In this document: positions 43,485-52,626 of the stretch, one piece after another
How positions within the stretch are numbered: the stretch's first letter is position 1
How the letters are laid out: every line of letters begins with the position of its first letter
Assembly: GCF_011927905.1 (NCBI RefSeq)
Contig: NZ_JAATJL010000001.1
Span: 868,001 to 932,000, forward strand
From: Arthrobacter pigmenti
Lineage (GTDB): Bacteria; Actinomycetota; Actinomycetes; Actinomycetales; Micrococcaceae
Direction of reading: 5' to 3'
Length of the DNA: 64,000 nucleotides
Notes under the pieces: model-generated
Seen by the model: the letters and a program-made list of their open reading frames with translations, nothing else
What the model was told of the DNA's origin: nothing
Database searches by the model: none
Position numbers and translations under genes: made by a program

Positions 43485-44786
43485 ATGTCCAACGCGTCAG
43501 CCCTATCGTCTCCGCTGTCCGAGGATGAAGTGCTTCGCATCCGGAACGACTTCCCCTTGCTTGCCACCGAGCTTAACGGCCACCCGCTGGTCTATCTGGA
43601 TTCCGGTGCCACCTCGCAGAACCCGTTGAGTGTGATGGAAGCGGAGCAGGAGTATTACGAGCAGCGAAACGCAGCCGTGCATCGCGGCGCGCACACGCTT
43701 GCGGTGGCGGCCACCGAATCCTACGAGAGCGCACGGTCCACCGTCGCCTCGTTCATCGGTGCAAACGCCGAGGAAATTGTCTTCACCTCCAACGCCACGG
43801 AGGCGCTCAACCTCGTCGCGTACTCGCTGTCCAACGCGTCGCTTGGCCGCGGCGGTGACGCGGCGCGCCCCTACGCGCTTGGGCCGGGAGATTCGATCGT
43901 GGTCACCGAGCTGGAACACCACGCGAACCTGGTGCCGTGGCAGGAGCTGGCCGCGCGTACTGGAGCCGAAATCCGATACATACCCACTGACGACGACGGC
44001 GCCCTCCTCCTCGAGCGGGCAGCCGCCGTCGTCGACGGCTCGACGAAGGTGCTTGCCTTCACCCACGTTTCCAACGTGCTGGGCACTCTCACTCCCGTGG
44101 CCGAGCTGGTTGGCCTTGCGCGGGCAGCAGGTGCGCTGACGGTCCTGGATGCGTGCCAGTCCGTACCGCACCTCCCGGTCGACGTAGGCGCACTCGACGT
44201 AGACTTCATGGTCTTCTCGGGGCACAAGATGCTGGGCCCCACGGGAATCGGCGTCCTGTATGGACGATCGGATCATCTGTCCGCCCTACCTCCTTTCCTC
44301 ACGGGAGGCTCAATGATCACAACCGTCACCATGGAAGGGTCTGACTACCTACCGCCGCCCGCGCGCTTCGAAGCTGGAACGCAGCGCATCTCGCAGGCAA
44401 TCGCCCTGGAATCCGCGGTCAACTATCTCGCTGAGACGGGGATGGGGCGCATTGCGGAGCGGGGATCCGCGCTGGGGGAGAGGCTGGTCGGGGGACTGGA
44501 GTCCATCGACGGTGTCCGCGTGCTGGGACCGGGGACAGGTTCCGAGAGGATCGGTCTCGCGGCGTTCGACGTCGACGGCGTCCACGCTCACGACGTCGGC
44601 CAGTTCCTGAATGCGCGGGGAATAGCGGCGAGGGTGGGCCACCACTGCGCCCAGCCGCTCCACCGCAGGCTCGGGTTGACCGCTTCCACCCGGGCAAGCA
44701 CGTACCTTTACACCACTATGGAGGAGATCGATGCATTCCTGGCCGCCGTGGCCGAGGTACGTTCGTATTTCGGGGTAGTGCGGTGA
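43485..44786 (+). CDS. sufS: Cysteine desulfurase SufS
   Basis: SufS takes sulfur from cysteine for Fe-S cluster building, using PLP. The 433-residue protein has DSGATSQNP at the start, the HRGAHTLA loop, the PLP-binding Lys in FMVFSGHKMLGPTGIGVLYG (near residue 247), and the active-site Cys in RVGHHCAQPLHRR (near 388). A GGGAG ribosome site precedes the ATG. It overlaps sufU by four bases (GTGA). The rest of the suf operon is not in the window. Confidence 0.95.
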   Translation: MSNASALSSPLSEDEVLRIRNDFPLLATELNGHPLVYLDSGATSQNPLSVMEAEQEYYEQRNAAVHRGAHTLAVAATESYESARSTVASFIGANAEEIVFTSNATEALNLVAYSLSNASLGRGGDAARPYALGPGDSIVVTELEHHANLVPWQELAARTGAEIRYIPTDDDGALLLERAAAVVDGSTKVLAFTHVSNVLGTLTPVAELVGLARAAGALTVLDACQSVPHLPVDVGALDVDFMVFSGHKMLGPTGIGVLYGRSDHLSALPPFLTGGSMITTVTMEGSDYLPPPARFEAGTQRISQAIALESAVNYLAETGMGRIAERGSALGERLVGGLESIDGVRVLGPGTGSERIGLAAFDVDGVHAHDVGQFLNARGIAARVGHHCAQPLHRRLGLTASTRASTYLYTTMEEIDAFLAAVAEVRSYFGVVR

Positions 44787-45256
44787 ACGGCGGCCTGGAA
44801 TCGCTGTACCAGCAGATCATCCTCGACCACGCCCGACGGCGTGTGGGGCAGGGCATTGATGGGCACAGTGCTACAGACGCCGACGACGGCGGTGACGTCG
44901 CCACAGCCCAGTCACACCAGCTCAATCCCGTGTGCGGCGACGAGGTGACGTTACGGGTCTGGATCTCGGACTCGCGTCTGCAGTCCGTGGCCTGGGACGG
45001 AGCCGGCTGCGCCATTTCGATGGCATCGGCGTCGGTACTCACGGAACTCGTGACCGGGCGCACGCGCGACGAGGTGATGGATCAGCTCGACAGGTTCCGG
45101 GAGTTGATGCGCTCCCGCGGAGCCGCACCGGTTGACGATGAACTGCTTGGCGATGCAACCGCTTTCGCAGGGGTATCCCGGTTCCCGGCACGCGTGAAGT
45201 GCGCGATGCTCGCCTGGGTGGCACTGGAAGAAGCGGTACTCGCGGCCAACCGCTGA
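44783..45256 (+). CDS. sufU: SUF-type Fe-S/zinc sulfur-transfer protein SufU
   Basis: SufU accepts sulfur from SufS and passes it on for cluster assembly. The 157-residue protein shows the three conserved Cys sites: NPVCGDEVTL (near residue 51), GAGCAISMASAS (near 76) and RVKCAMLAW (near 140), plus the insertion typical of SufU compared with IscU. Its GTG start overlaps the sufS stop, so the pair is co-translated. Confidence 0.95.
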   Translation: MNGGLESLYQQIILDHARRRVGQGIDGHSATDADDGGDVATAQSHQLNPVCGDEVTLRVWISDSRLQSVAWDGAGCAISMASASVLTELVTGRTRDEVMDQLDRFRELMRSRGAAPVDDELLGDATAFAGVSRFPARVKCAMLAWVALEEAVLAANR

Positions 45257-45270
45257 GTGCGGGTTGGTCA

Positions 45271-45334
45271 GAATCGAGTCAACAGAAATAACTGGAAAGC
45301 CGCGGGAAGGTAGCGATTCCCACTGACTCGATTC
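45271..45334. terminator. Inverted repeat between convergent sufU and nhaA
   Basis: GAATCGAGTCA (45271-45281) is exactly complementary to TGACTCGATTC (45324-45334). An inner hairpin, GGGAA (45304-45308) with TTCCC (45317-45321), lies in the loop. It fills the gap between two convergent genes and probably stops transcription from both sides, though neither strand shows a T-run. Confidence 0.5.
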
Positions 45335-45341
45335 GCCAGGC

Positions 45342-46697
45342 CTAGCGGCGGGGAGGATTGTCTTCGAAGAGGTCTGGGACGCCGTCGTCGTCGGCGTCGA
45401 CCTTCTCCGCTTCCACTACTCGACGGTAGTGCTTGTTGCGGGAGCGCAGAATCACTGTGGCGAGCAGCGCGGCGATAAGGGAGGCCCCGAGGATTGCGAC
45501 CTTGGCATTCTCCGTGTGCTCCGATCCTTCGCCGAAACTCAGCTCGTTGACCAGAAGGGAGACGGTGAACCCGACGCCCGCGAGCACGCCCACTCCCAGA
45601 AGGTCGACCCATTTCAGATCCGGGTCCAGGGTTGCCCTGGTGGTTTTGGTGACGGCCCAGGTGGTCAGCAGAATGCCGATCGGCTTTCCAAGAACAAGGC
45701 CCATCACGATGCCGATGGTGACAGGATCGCCGAAGGCGGCGACCAGGCCGTCGAGCCCGCCGATTGTCACGCCGGCCGAGAAGAAGGCGAAAACCGGAAC
45801 CGCAATGCCGGCGGACAGCGGCCGGAAGCGGTGCTCGAAAGTCTCGGCAAGACCCGGCTTGTTGGCCGTTGGCTGCACGGGCTTTCCACCCTTGCCTTTG
45901 CGCAGCACCGGAATCATGAAGCCGAGCAGCACGCCGGCAACCGTCGCGTGAACACCCGATGCATGCATCAGGGCCCACGTGATGAAGCCGATCGGAAGCA
46001 GGATGATCCACGCGGCCGGAGTTTTCTTCCCGAAGAACTTTGGGTTTTTCTGTGCAAGGAACGCGAAAAGCGCCAGCGGAATCAGCGTCAACAGCAGGAA
46101 AGTGAAGTCGACGTCAGCCGTATAGACGAACGCGATGATGGCGATCGCAATCAGGTCATCCACCACGGCAAGCGTGAGCAGGAAGATGCGCAGGGCGCTG
46201 GGCAAGTGGGAGCTGATCACAGCGAGGACCGCCACCGCAAATGCGATGTCCGTCGCGGTGGGAATAGCCCAACCGCGCAGGGTTTCCGGGGAGCCCAGGT
46301 TCACCAGAACATAGATCAGTGCCGGGACAACTACGCCGCCCATGGCTGCTGCCACCGGAACGATCGCCCTGGCCGGACTGCGCAGATCACCGGCCACGAA
46401 TTCGCGTTTGAGCTCGAGGCCCACCAGGAAGAAGAAGATCGCCAGCAGTCCGTCCGAAGCCCAGTGGCCAACGGAAAGCTTCAGGTGCCAGGGCTCATAC
46501 CCGAATTCGAAGTCGCGTAGCGCGAAGTAGCTGTCGGCCAGAGGTGAGTTGGCCCAGATGAGAGCCAGTGCAGCTGCGATGATCAGCAGGATGCCGCCAA
46601 CGGTTTCCTTGCGAAGGATCTCGCTGATTCGCTGGTACTCCAACCAGCTGGACCGGCTGAATGCGCGCCTGGGCGCAGAGCGATGTTCGTTTGACAC
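45342..46697 (-). CDS. nhaA: Na+/H+ antiporter NhaA
   Basis: NhaA expels sodium in exchange for protons. The 451-residue protein has about twelve membrane helices. Recognisable blocks include [43 protein letters not shown], and the paired Asp in [17 protein letters not shown] that bind the ions. [15 protein letters not shown] near the end is also typical. The C-terminal tail is acidic. Monocistronic on the minus strand. Confidence 0.96.
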   Translation of the reverse strand: MSNEHRSAPRRAFSRSSWLEYQRISEILRKETVGGILLIIAAALALIWANSPLADSYFALRDFEFGYEPWHLKLSVGHWASDGLLAIFFFLVGLELKREFVAGDLRSPARAIVPVAAAMGGVVVPALIYVLVNLGSPETLRGWAIPTATDIAFAVAVLAVISSHLPSALRIFLLTLAVVDDLIAIAIIAFVYTADVDFTFLLLTLIPLALFAFLAQKNPKFFGKKTPAAWIILLPIGFITWALMHASGVHATVAGVLLGFMIPVLRKGKGGKPVQPTANKPGLAETFEHRFRPLSAGIAVPVFAFFSAGVTIGGLDGLVAAFGDPVTIGIVMGLVLGKPIGILLTTWAVTKTTRATLDPDLKWVDLLGVGVLAGVGFTVSLLVNELSFGEGSEHTENAKVAILGASLIAALLATVILRSRNKHYRRVVEAEKVDADDDGVPDLFEDNPPRR

Positions 46698-46803
46698 GTG
46701 TGGCTCCTTCAGAAGACAGGACAGAACTCTGCCGACCAGACTTCCCGGCGCACCAATTTCTGCAACCCTAGCAGGATGGCGCAGATCGCGCGGAAGTCTT
46801 TAC

Positions 46804-47025
46804 TCAGGCAGCGAGCGTCCGAATGCCGATCACGAGGGTCGCGGCCCCGAGGATCATGGACGTGGTGATCAGCATGAAGTGCACCTTCAGGAACCGCGTG
46901 GGCGCACCGTGCTCATTACGCGAGCGGGGGTCCTTCAGAATGCGGCGAAGGAACGGCGGCCACACGATCAGGGTCCAGAGACCGGAAACCACCAGGACGA
47001 TCGAGAGCGCAAGGGGCAGTGCCAT
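46804..47025 (-). CDS. SCO4848 family small membrane protein
   Basis: This 73-residue protein has two membrane helices (about 4-22 and 48-70) joined by a basic loop, LRRILKDPRSRNEHGAPTRFLKVH. It matches a small actinobacterial family named after Streptomyces SCO4848. The start ATG shares one base with the stop of the DUF2505 gene (TGATG), so the two are coupled. Function is unknown. Confidence 0.8.
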   Translation of the reverse strand: MALPLALSIVLVVSGLWTLIVWPPFLRRILKDPRSRNEHGAPTRFLKVHFMLITTSMILGAATLVIGIRTLAA

Positions 47026-47522
47026 CAGCGGTTCTCCAGCCAGCTCTTGGCCTGGCTGGCCTGGATGTTCAGCGCCTTGCCGATCATCGGCTCTGCGGCG
47101 TCGGCGATCTTGCTACCCATGAACGGGATGGATGAGCTGACGTTGCCTGCTACGTCAACCCGGGTGGACGTGCCCTCGGCGACGAGCCGCTGAACGGCGT
47201 CGACGTTGACGGGAACACCGGAAACGCTCATGGCGACCTTCGCTTCACGGGTTCCGTCCTCCGCCGGAGCGGCCCAGTGCTCGGTCTGGGTGACGGTGAG
47301 GGTTTCGCCGACAAACTTGCGGGCCATCTCGGGCAACCGGGTGGTCGGAAGGGTGCGCACAGCGGTGAGGGTGAATGCGCCGGCGGTGTCGCCGTCGACC
47401 GTCAGGGACTTCAGGCTACCGCCCACATGCTCGCTGGTGTGCTTGAGGAAAGCCTCGTCGGTGAAGACGTCGGTCACGGTTGCGACGTCGTAGGGCAGGG
47501 TGGTTGAGGCGCTGAGTGCCAC
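47025..47522 (-). CDS. DUF2505 domain-containing protein
   Basis: This 165-residue soluble protein matches DUF2505, which adopts a START/SRPBCC-like lipid-binding fold. The order of the strand-rich blocks (ALSASTTLPYDVATVTDVFTDEAFLKHTSEHVGG, then GETLTVTQTEHWAAP and GVPVNVDAVQRLV) agrees. A hydrophobic ligand is likely but unproven. It is translationally coupled to the small membrane protein downstream and is divergent from mfd. Confidence 0.85.
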   Translation of the reverse strand: MALSASTTLPYDVATVTDVFTDEAFLKHTSEHVGGSLKSLTVDGDTAGAFTLTAVRTLPTTRLPEMARKFVGETLTVTQTEHWAAPAEDGTREAKVAMSVSGVPVNVDAVQRLVAEGTSTRVDVAGNVSSSIPFMGSKIADAAEPMIGKALNIQASQAKSWLENR

Positions 47523-47728
47523 GGATCCTCCGGGTTATAGGGGTGTGTAGGATTTTGCGTCCCGTACATCCTATGTGAGCTTCCTTCAGCGGTTGCCCGC
47601 CGTGCCCCGCAGCCCGTCAAACACGGGTAGTCTTGATGGTGCTCCCCGGGATTCTTCGTGAATTTCGGGCATTTGTGTTGTCTTTTTGCTGCTTCCACGG
47701 CTTCTACGTTGCTTCGCGAAGGATTGTC

Positions 47729-50700
47729 ATGGCCCCCAACGGACCCACGCTCGACGGACTGCGCTCCGCGCTGCAGGAGGACGCGTCCTTCGTGCGGGTG
47801 CGTTCCAACGCTTCGAGGGCGCTCGCGGACCGCAGCACCGATCTTCAGATCGGTGCCCCCGCCGGACTGAGGGCGGCCCTGATCGCCGAGATGGTGGACG
47901 GCCTTGATACGAACAACGACGACGGCGCGCAGGCTCCGGTTGTCGTGGCCGTCACCGCCACCGGGCGGGAGTCCGAAGATCTCGCCGCCGCCCTGCGCTG
48001 TTACCTGCCGGCCGGCTCGATCGAGGAGTTCCCGAGTTGGGAGACCCTGCCGCACGAGCGTCTTTCTCCCCGGTCCGACACCGTTGGACGGCGCCTCTCG
48101 GTGCTCAGGCGCCTGGCCCACCCTGGCGAAAACCCGGTGCGGGTCATCACCGCGCCCGTCCGCGCCGTCGTGCAGCCCCTCGTGGCAGGCCTCGGCGACC
48201 TCGAACCGGTGGCACTGAAGGTCGGAGAAGAGCGGGGGTTCGACGAGGTGGTCCGTGCTCTCGCGGACGCAGCGTACTCGCGCGTGGACATGGTGACCCA
48301 CCGCGGCGAGTTCGCGGTGCGGGGCGGCATTATTGACGTCTTCCCGCCCACCGAGGACCACCCGGTCAGGGTCGAGTTCTTCGGTGATGAGGTGGATCAG
48401 ATGCGGTGGTTCGCGGTCGCTGACCAGCGGTCACTGCCCACCGATGGGGACCGCGGTGCCCCGACTGAACTGTATGCGCCGCCCTGCCGTGAAATCCTCA
48501 TCACGCCGTCGGTGATGTCGCGCGCATCGAAGCTCCGTCCGGAGCTTCCGGCCGCTGCAGGAATGCTCGAGATGATTGCCGGCGGCATTGCAGTGGAGGG
48601 GATGGAGTCGCTGGCCCCGGTGCTCGTAGATGCCATGGTGCCGTTCGTCGGTGAGCTGCCTGCGGGGTCTATCGCCGTCGTCGTCGAGCCGGAGAAGGTC
48701 CGCGCGCGCGCCCACGACCTTGAGGCGACCAACGAGGAGTTCCTCCAGGCGGCGTGGGCTACGGCGTCCGATGGCGGTGCGGCGCCCGTTGACCTCAGCG
48801 GCCAGTTGGGCGCGGACCTGGAAGCGGCAAGCTTCCGGTCACTCGGTGACACCCGTTCCGCCGCGTTGGCAAACGATGTCGCATGGTGGTCGATCACCTC
48901 GTTCGGGTCCGATGATCTGCTTACTGACATTGACAGTTTCACCGTCGCCGCCCGCGAACCCCGCGGATACCAGGGCGACGTCGCCGAAATGATGGAGTTC
49001 CTCAGCGGACGGGTCCGCGACCAGTGGCGCGTGGTCGTCGCAACCGAAGGTCCGGGACCCGCCCAACGCCTGGCGGAACTTTTCCACGATGCCGACATCC
49101 CGGCGTCGCGCGTTGAATCTCTGGACTCGCCTCCCCAGCCCGGAATCATCGAGATCACGACGGCCTCTGCCGGCCGCGGCTTCGTGCTCGACGGACTGAA
49201 GCTCGGGCTGCTGACCGAGGCCGACCTGCTGGGCAGGACAACCGCCTCCGGCACCCGTGACATGCGGAAGATGCCCTCGAAGCGACGCAACGCCGTCGAT
49301 CCGCTGCAGCTTCGCGAGGGCGATTTCGTGGTGCACGAGCAGCACGGTGTGGCGCGCTTCGTCGAGCTGATCCAGCGCTCCACCGGCGCCGGACCCACCA
49401 AGACCGTGCGTGAATACCTCGTCCTCGAGTATGCGCCGTCAAAGCGTGGTGCACCGGGGGACCGGCTTTTCGTGCCGACGGACCAGCTTGACCAGGTCAC
49501 GCGCTATGTCGGCGGTGATACGCCGACGCTGAGCAAGATGGGCGGATCCGACTGGGCAAAGACCAAGAACCAGGCCCGCAAGGCGGTAAAGGAGATCGCC
49601 GGGGAGCTGATCCGGTTGTACTCGGCGCGGATGGCTTCGCGTGGTCACGCATTCGCAGCCGATACCCCGTGGCAGCGGGAACTGGAAGAGGCGTTCCCGT
49701 ACATCGAGACGCCCGATCAGCTGACCACGATCAACGAGGTCAAGGCGGACATGGAACGGGAAGTGCCCATGGATCGTCTGGTCTCCGGCGACGTGGGCTA
49801 CGGCAAAACCGAGATCGCGGTTCGGGCGGCGTTCAAGGCTGTGCAGGACGGGAAGCAGGTGGCCGTACTGGTGCCCACCACGCTCCTGGTCCAGCAGCAC
49901 TTCGAGACCTTCTCCGAGCGGTTCTCCGGGTTCCCCGTGCGCATCCGTGCCCTGTCCCGGTTCCAGACATCTAAGGAGTCCAAGGAGACGGTGGAGGGGC
50001 TGAAGAACGGTTCGGTCGACGTAGTTATCGGCACGCACCGGCTGCTCTCCAAGGAGGTGCAGTTTCGCGATTTGGGTCTGGTGATCGTCGACGAGGAGCA
50101 GAGGTTCGGCGTCGAACACAAGGAAGCGCTCAAGAAGATGCGCACCAACGTGGACGTGCTCGCGATGAGTGCCACTCCGATTCCGCGAACACTGGAAATG
50201 TCGCTCACGGGAATCCGCGAGACATCGACGCTTGCAACTCCGCCGGAGGAACGGCACCCAGTGCTGACCTACGTTGGCCCCTACACCGACAAGCAGACGT
50301 CGGCGGCGATCCGGCGTGAGCTGATGCGCGAGGGACAGGTGTTCTTCGTGCACAACCGCGTGTCCTCGATTGACCGTACTGCCGCCCACCTGCAGCAGCT
50401 GGTTCCCGAAGCCCGTGTGGCTGTGGCCCACGGGCAGATGAGCGAATCACGGCTGGAACAGATCATCGTTGACTTCTGGGAGAAGAAGTTCGACGTCCTG
50501 GTGTGCACCACCATCATCGAGACCGGTCTCGATATCTCGAACGCGAACACGCTGATCGTGGACAGGGCGGACAATTACGGCCTCTCGCAGCTGCATCAGC
50601 TGCGCGGACGAGTGGGCCGTGGCCGTGAACGTGCCTACGCCTACTTCCTCTACCCCTCCGAAAAGCCGCTGGGCGACGTGGCGCTGGAGCGGCTCAAGGC

Positions 50701-51343
50701 CGTTGCATCCCACAACGAGCTCGGGGCGGGCATGCAGCTTGCGCTCAAGGACCTTGAGATCCGCGGCGCCGGTAACCTGCTCGGCGGCGAACAGTCCGGG
50801 CATATTGCCGGCGTCGGCTTCGACCTCTACATCCGTCTGGTGGGCGAGGCAGTAGCCGACTACCGCGGTGAGGCCGAGGAGAAGGCAGCCGAGATGAAGA
50901 TCGAGCTGCCCGTCAATGCGCACCTGCCGCACGATTACGTTCCGGGGGAACGGCTGCGGCTTGAGGCGTACCGGAAGCTGGCGTCCTCCGTGACCGATGA
51001 GGCGATCGATGAGGTGGTCGAGGAACTCAAGGACCGCTACGGTGACCTGCCGCCTGCGGTGGCGAACCTTGTTGCCGTGGCGCGCTTCCGGGTACGTGCG
51101 CGTTCCGTTGGGCTGACGGACGTCGCGCTGCAGGGAAACTTCATTAAGTTCGCCCCCGCCAACCTGCCGGAGTCCAAGGAGATGCGGCTGAAGCGGATGT
51201 ACCCCGGCGCCTCGGTGAAACCGGCATTGAACGCCGCGCTCGTTCCAAAGCCGAAGACTTCTGCTGTCGGAGGACGGGACCTTGCCGACGCAGCGATCCT
51301 CGAGTGGGCGCAGAACGTCATCGACGCGGTGTTCGCGGCCTGA
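47729..51343 (+). CDS. mfd: Transcription-repair coupling factor
   Basis: Mfd removes stalled RNA polymerase from DNA damage and recruits UvrA. The 1,204-residue protein has the UvrB-like N-terminal region (GRRLSVLRRL, GEFAVRGGIIDVFPP), the RNA-polymerase-interacting domain (GDFVVHEQHGVARFVEL), the helicase motor with SGDVGYGKTEIAVRAAFKA and VDEEQRFGVEHKE, LRGRVGRGRERAYAYF, and the C-terminal TRCF domain. The ATG at 47729 with GAAGGA upstream is chosen; the open frame extends 32 codons further back without conservation. The 206 bases before it show no gene. Confidence 0.97.
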   Translation: MAPNGPTLDGLRSALQEDASFVRVRSNASRALADRSTDLQIGAPAGLRAALIAEMVDGLDTNNDDGAQAPVVVAVTATGRESEDLAAALRCYLPAGSIEEFPSWETLPHERLSPRSDTVGRRLSVLRRLAHPGENPVRVITAPVRAVVQPLVAGLGDLEPVALKVGEERGFDEVVRALADAAYSRVDMVTHRGEFAVRGGIIDVFPPTEDHPVRVEFFGDEVDQMRWFAVADQRSLPTDGDRGAPTELYAPPCREILITPSVMSRASKLRPELPAAAGMLEMIAGGIAVEGMESLAPVLVDAMVPFVGELPAGSIAVVVEPEKVRARAHDLEATNEEFLQAAWATASDGGAAPVDLSGQLGADLEAASFRSLGDTRSAALANDVAWWSITSFGSDDLLTDIDSFTVAAREPRGYQGDVAEMMEFLSGRVRDQWRVVVATEGPGPAQRLAELFHDADIPASRVESLDSPPQPGIIEITTASAGRGFVLDGLKLGLLTEADLLGRTTASGTRDMRKMPSKRRNAVDPLQLREGDFVVHEQHGVARFVELIQRSTGAGPTKTVREYLVLEYAPSKRGAPGDRLFVPTDQLDQVTRYVGGDTPTLSKMGGSDWAKTKNQARKAVKEIAGELIRLYSARMASRGHAFAADTPWQRELEEAFPYIETPDQLTTINEVKADMEREVPMDRLVSGDVGYGKTEIAVRAAFKAVQDGKQVAVLVPTTLLVQQHFETFSERFSGFPVRIRALSRFQTSKESKETVEGLKNGSVDVVIGTHRLLSKEVQFRDLGLVIVDEEQRFGVEHKEALKKMRTNVDVLAMSATPIPRTLEMSLTGIRETSTLATPPEERHPVLTYVGPYTDKQTSAAIRRELMREGQVFFVHNRVSSIDRTAAHLQQLVPEARVAVAHGQMSESRLEQIIVDFWEKKFDVLVCTTIIETGLDISNANTLIVDRADNYGLSQLHQLRGRVGRGRERAYAYFLYPSEKPLGDVALERLKAVASHNELGAGMQLALKDLEIRGAGNLLGGEQSGHIAGVGFDLYIRLVGEAVADYRGEAEEKAAEMKIELPVNAHLPHDYVPGERLRLEAYRKLASSVTDEAIDEVVEELKDRYGDLPPAVANLVAVARFRVRARSVGLTDVALQGNFIKFAPANLPESKEMRLKRMYPGASVKPALNAALVPKPKTSAVGGRDLADAAILEWAQNVIDAVFAA

Positions 51344-51593
51344 GTCTCCTTTGGAAGTTTCGTGCAGACATGGCGGCTTCGAGCCCGGGAAAGTCGCCAG
51401 AGGTGTACGAAAGTTCCCCGGATCGGCACCCTGCGGGGCCGTCGCCGTCGTCGTTACCCGGTGGTAAAGTCGTAGCGACTATGCGCCGTCCGACCACCTG
51501 TCCCGCCGCTATCGATACCCACGCTGTCATAGGCGGAAGAGGGTGCGGCCGGAACCGTTCTGCGCATGGTGTGAGTAGAAGTATGGAGAACAT
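51344..51593. other. mfd-deoC intergenic region
   Basis: No gene is visible. It holds a small inverted repeat, TTACC (51454-51458) with GGTAA (51463-51467), then AGTCG-TAG-CGACT, which might be an operator for the deoC operon. It also holds one intergenic copy of GCCGTCGTC (51444-51452), the 9-mer that recurs through the window. GGAGA before 51594 is the deoC ribosome site. Confidence 0.3.
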
Positions 51594-52616
51594 GTGACCA
51601 TGGAAACCACGCGCGCCGGCACCACCATCGCACCGGCGTCGAGGGCCTTGGACGTGATCGGTGGAGACCTCACCGAACGCAGCCTGCGCCGCTACCTCGA
51701 CGGTATCCCGGGCGTCGACGCGGTGGGCCTTGAAGCCCGCGCGGCCGCCCTCGGAACCCGTTCGATCAAGACCACGTCGAAGGCCTGGGCGCTCGACACC
51801 ATCATCACGCTGACCGACCTCACCACGCTCGAGGGCGCTGATACTCCGGGCAAAGTTCGCTCGTTGGTCGCCAAAGCCATGGTGCCGGATCCGGACGACA
51901 TGTCCACCCCGCGCGTCGCCGCCGTCTGCGTGTACGGCGACATGGTGCCGCACGCGGTTCAGGCTCTGGGAGCAGCGCACGACGACGGCGCCCCCGGCCG
52001 CATCAACGTCGCCGCGGTTGCCACAGCCTTCCCGAGCGGCCGCGCGTCCCGGACCGTGAAACTTTCGGATACGTCCGACGCCGTTGCCGCCGGAGCCGAC
52101 GAAATCGACATGGTGATCGACCGCGGGGCATTCCTCGCGGGCCGCTACGGGCAGGTGTTCGATGAGATCGTTGCGGTCAAGGAAGCGTGCAAGCGGTCCG
52201 ACGGCAGCTATGCGCACCTGAAGGTCATCCTCGAAACCGGTGAGTTGAACACCTACGACAATGTGCGTCGTGCATCCTGGCTCTCCATCCTCGCCGGTGG
52301 GGACTTCATCAAGACTTCCACCGGCAAGGTTTCACCCGCGGCCACGCTCCCGGTCACGCTGTCCATGCTCGAGGTGGTCCGCGACTGGCACCGTCTCACC
52401 GGAGAGAAGATCGGTGTGAAGCCCGCGGGCGGTATTCGGACCTCCAAGGACGCTATCAAATACCTGGTCACGGTCGCGGAAACGGTGGGTGAGGAGTGGT
52501 TGCAGCCGGACCTCTTCCGCTTCGGTGCCTCCAGCCTCCTCAACGACGTACTGCTCCAGCGCCAGAAGCTCACCAGCGGCCGCTACTCCGGCCCGGCCTA
52601 CGTCACGATCGACTGA
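51594..52616 (+). CDS. deoC: Deoxyribose-phosphate aldolase
   Basis: DeoC splits 2-deoxyribose-5-phosphate into glyceraldehyde-3-phosphate and acetaldehyde. The 340-residue protein has the class I aldolase blocks VAAVCVYGDMV, DEIDMVIDRGAFLAG, LKVILETGEL and DFIKTSTGKVSPAAT with the Schiff-base Lys, and KPAGGIRTSKDA. It is longer at the N-terminus than the 220-260 residue E. coli type, as in other actinobacteria. Start is GTG 51594 or ATG 51600. Two aldehyde-dehydrogenase genes follow directly. Confidence 0.95.
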   Translation: MTMETTRAGTTIAPASRALDVIGGDLTERSLRRYLDGIPGVDAVGLEARAAALGTRSIKTTSKAWALDTIITLTDLTTLEGADTPGKVRSLVAKAMVPDPDDMSTPRVAAVCVYGDMVPHAVQALGAAHDDGAPGRINVAAVATAFPSGRASRTVKLSDTSDAVAAGADEIDMVIDRGAFLAGRYGQVFDEIVAVKEACKRSDGSYAHLKVILETGELNTYDNVRRASWLSILAGGDFIKTSTGKVSPAATLPVTLSMLEVVRDWHRLTGEKIGVKPAGGIRTSKDAIKYLVTVAETVGEEWLQPDLFRFGASSLLNDVLLQRQKLTSGRYSGPAYVTID

Positions 52617-52626
52617 AGGACCCGCC

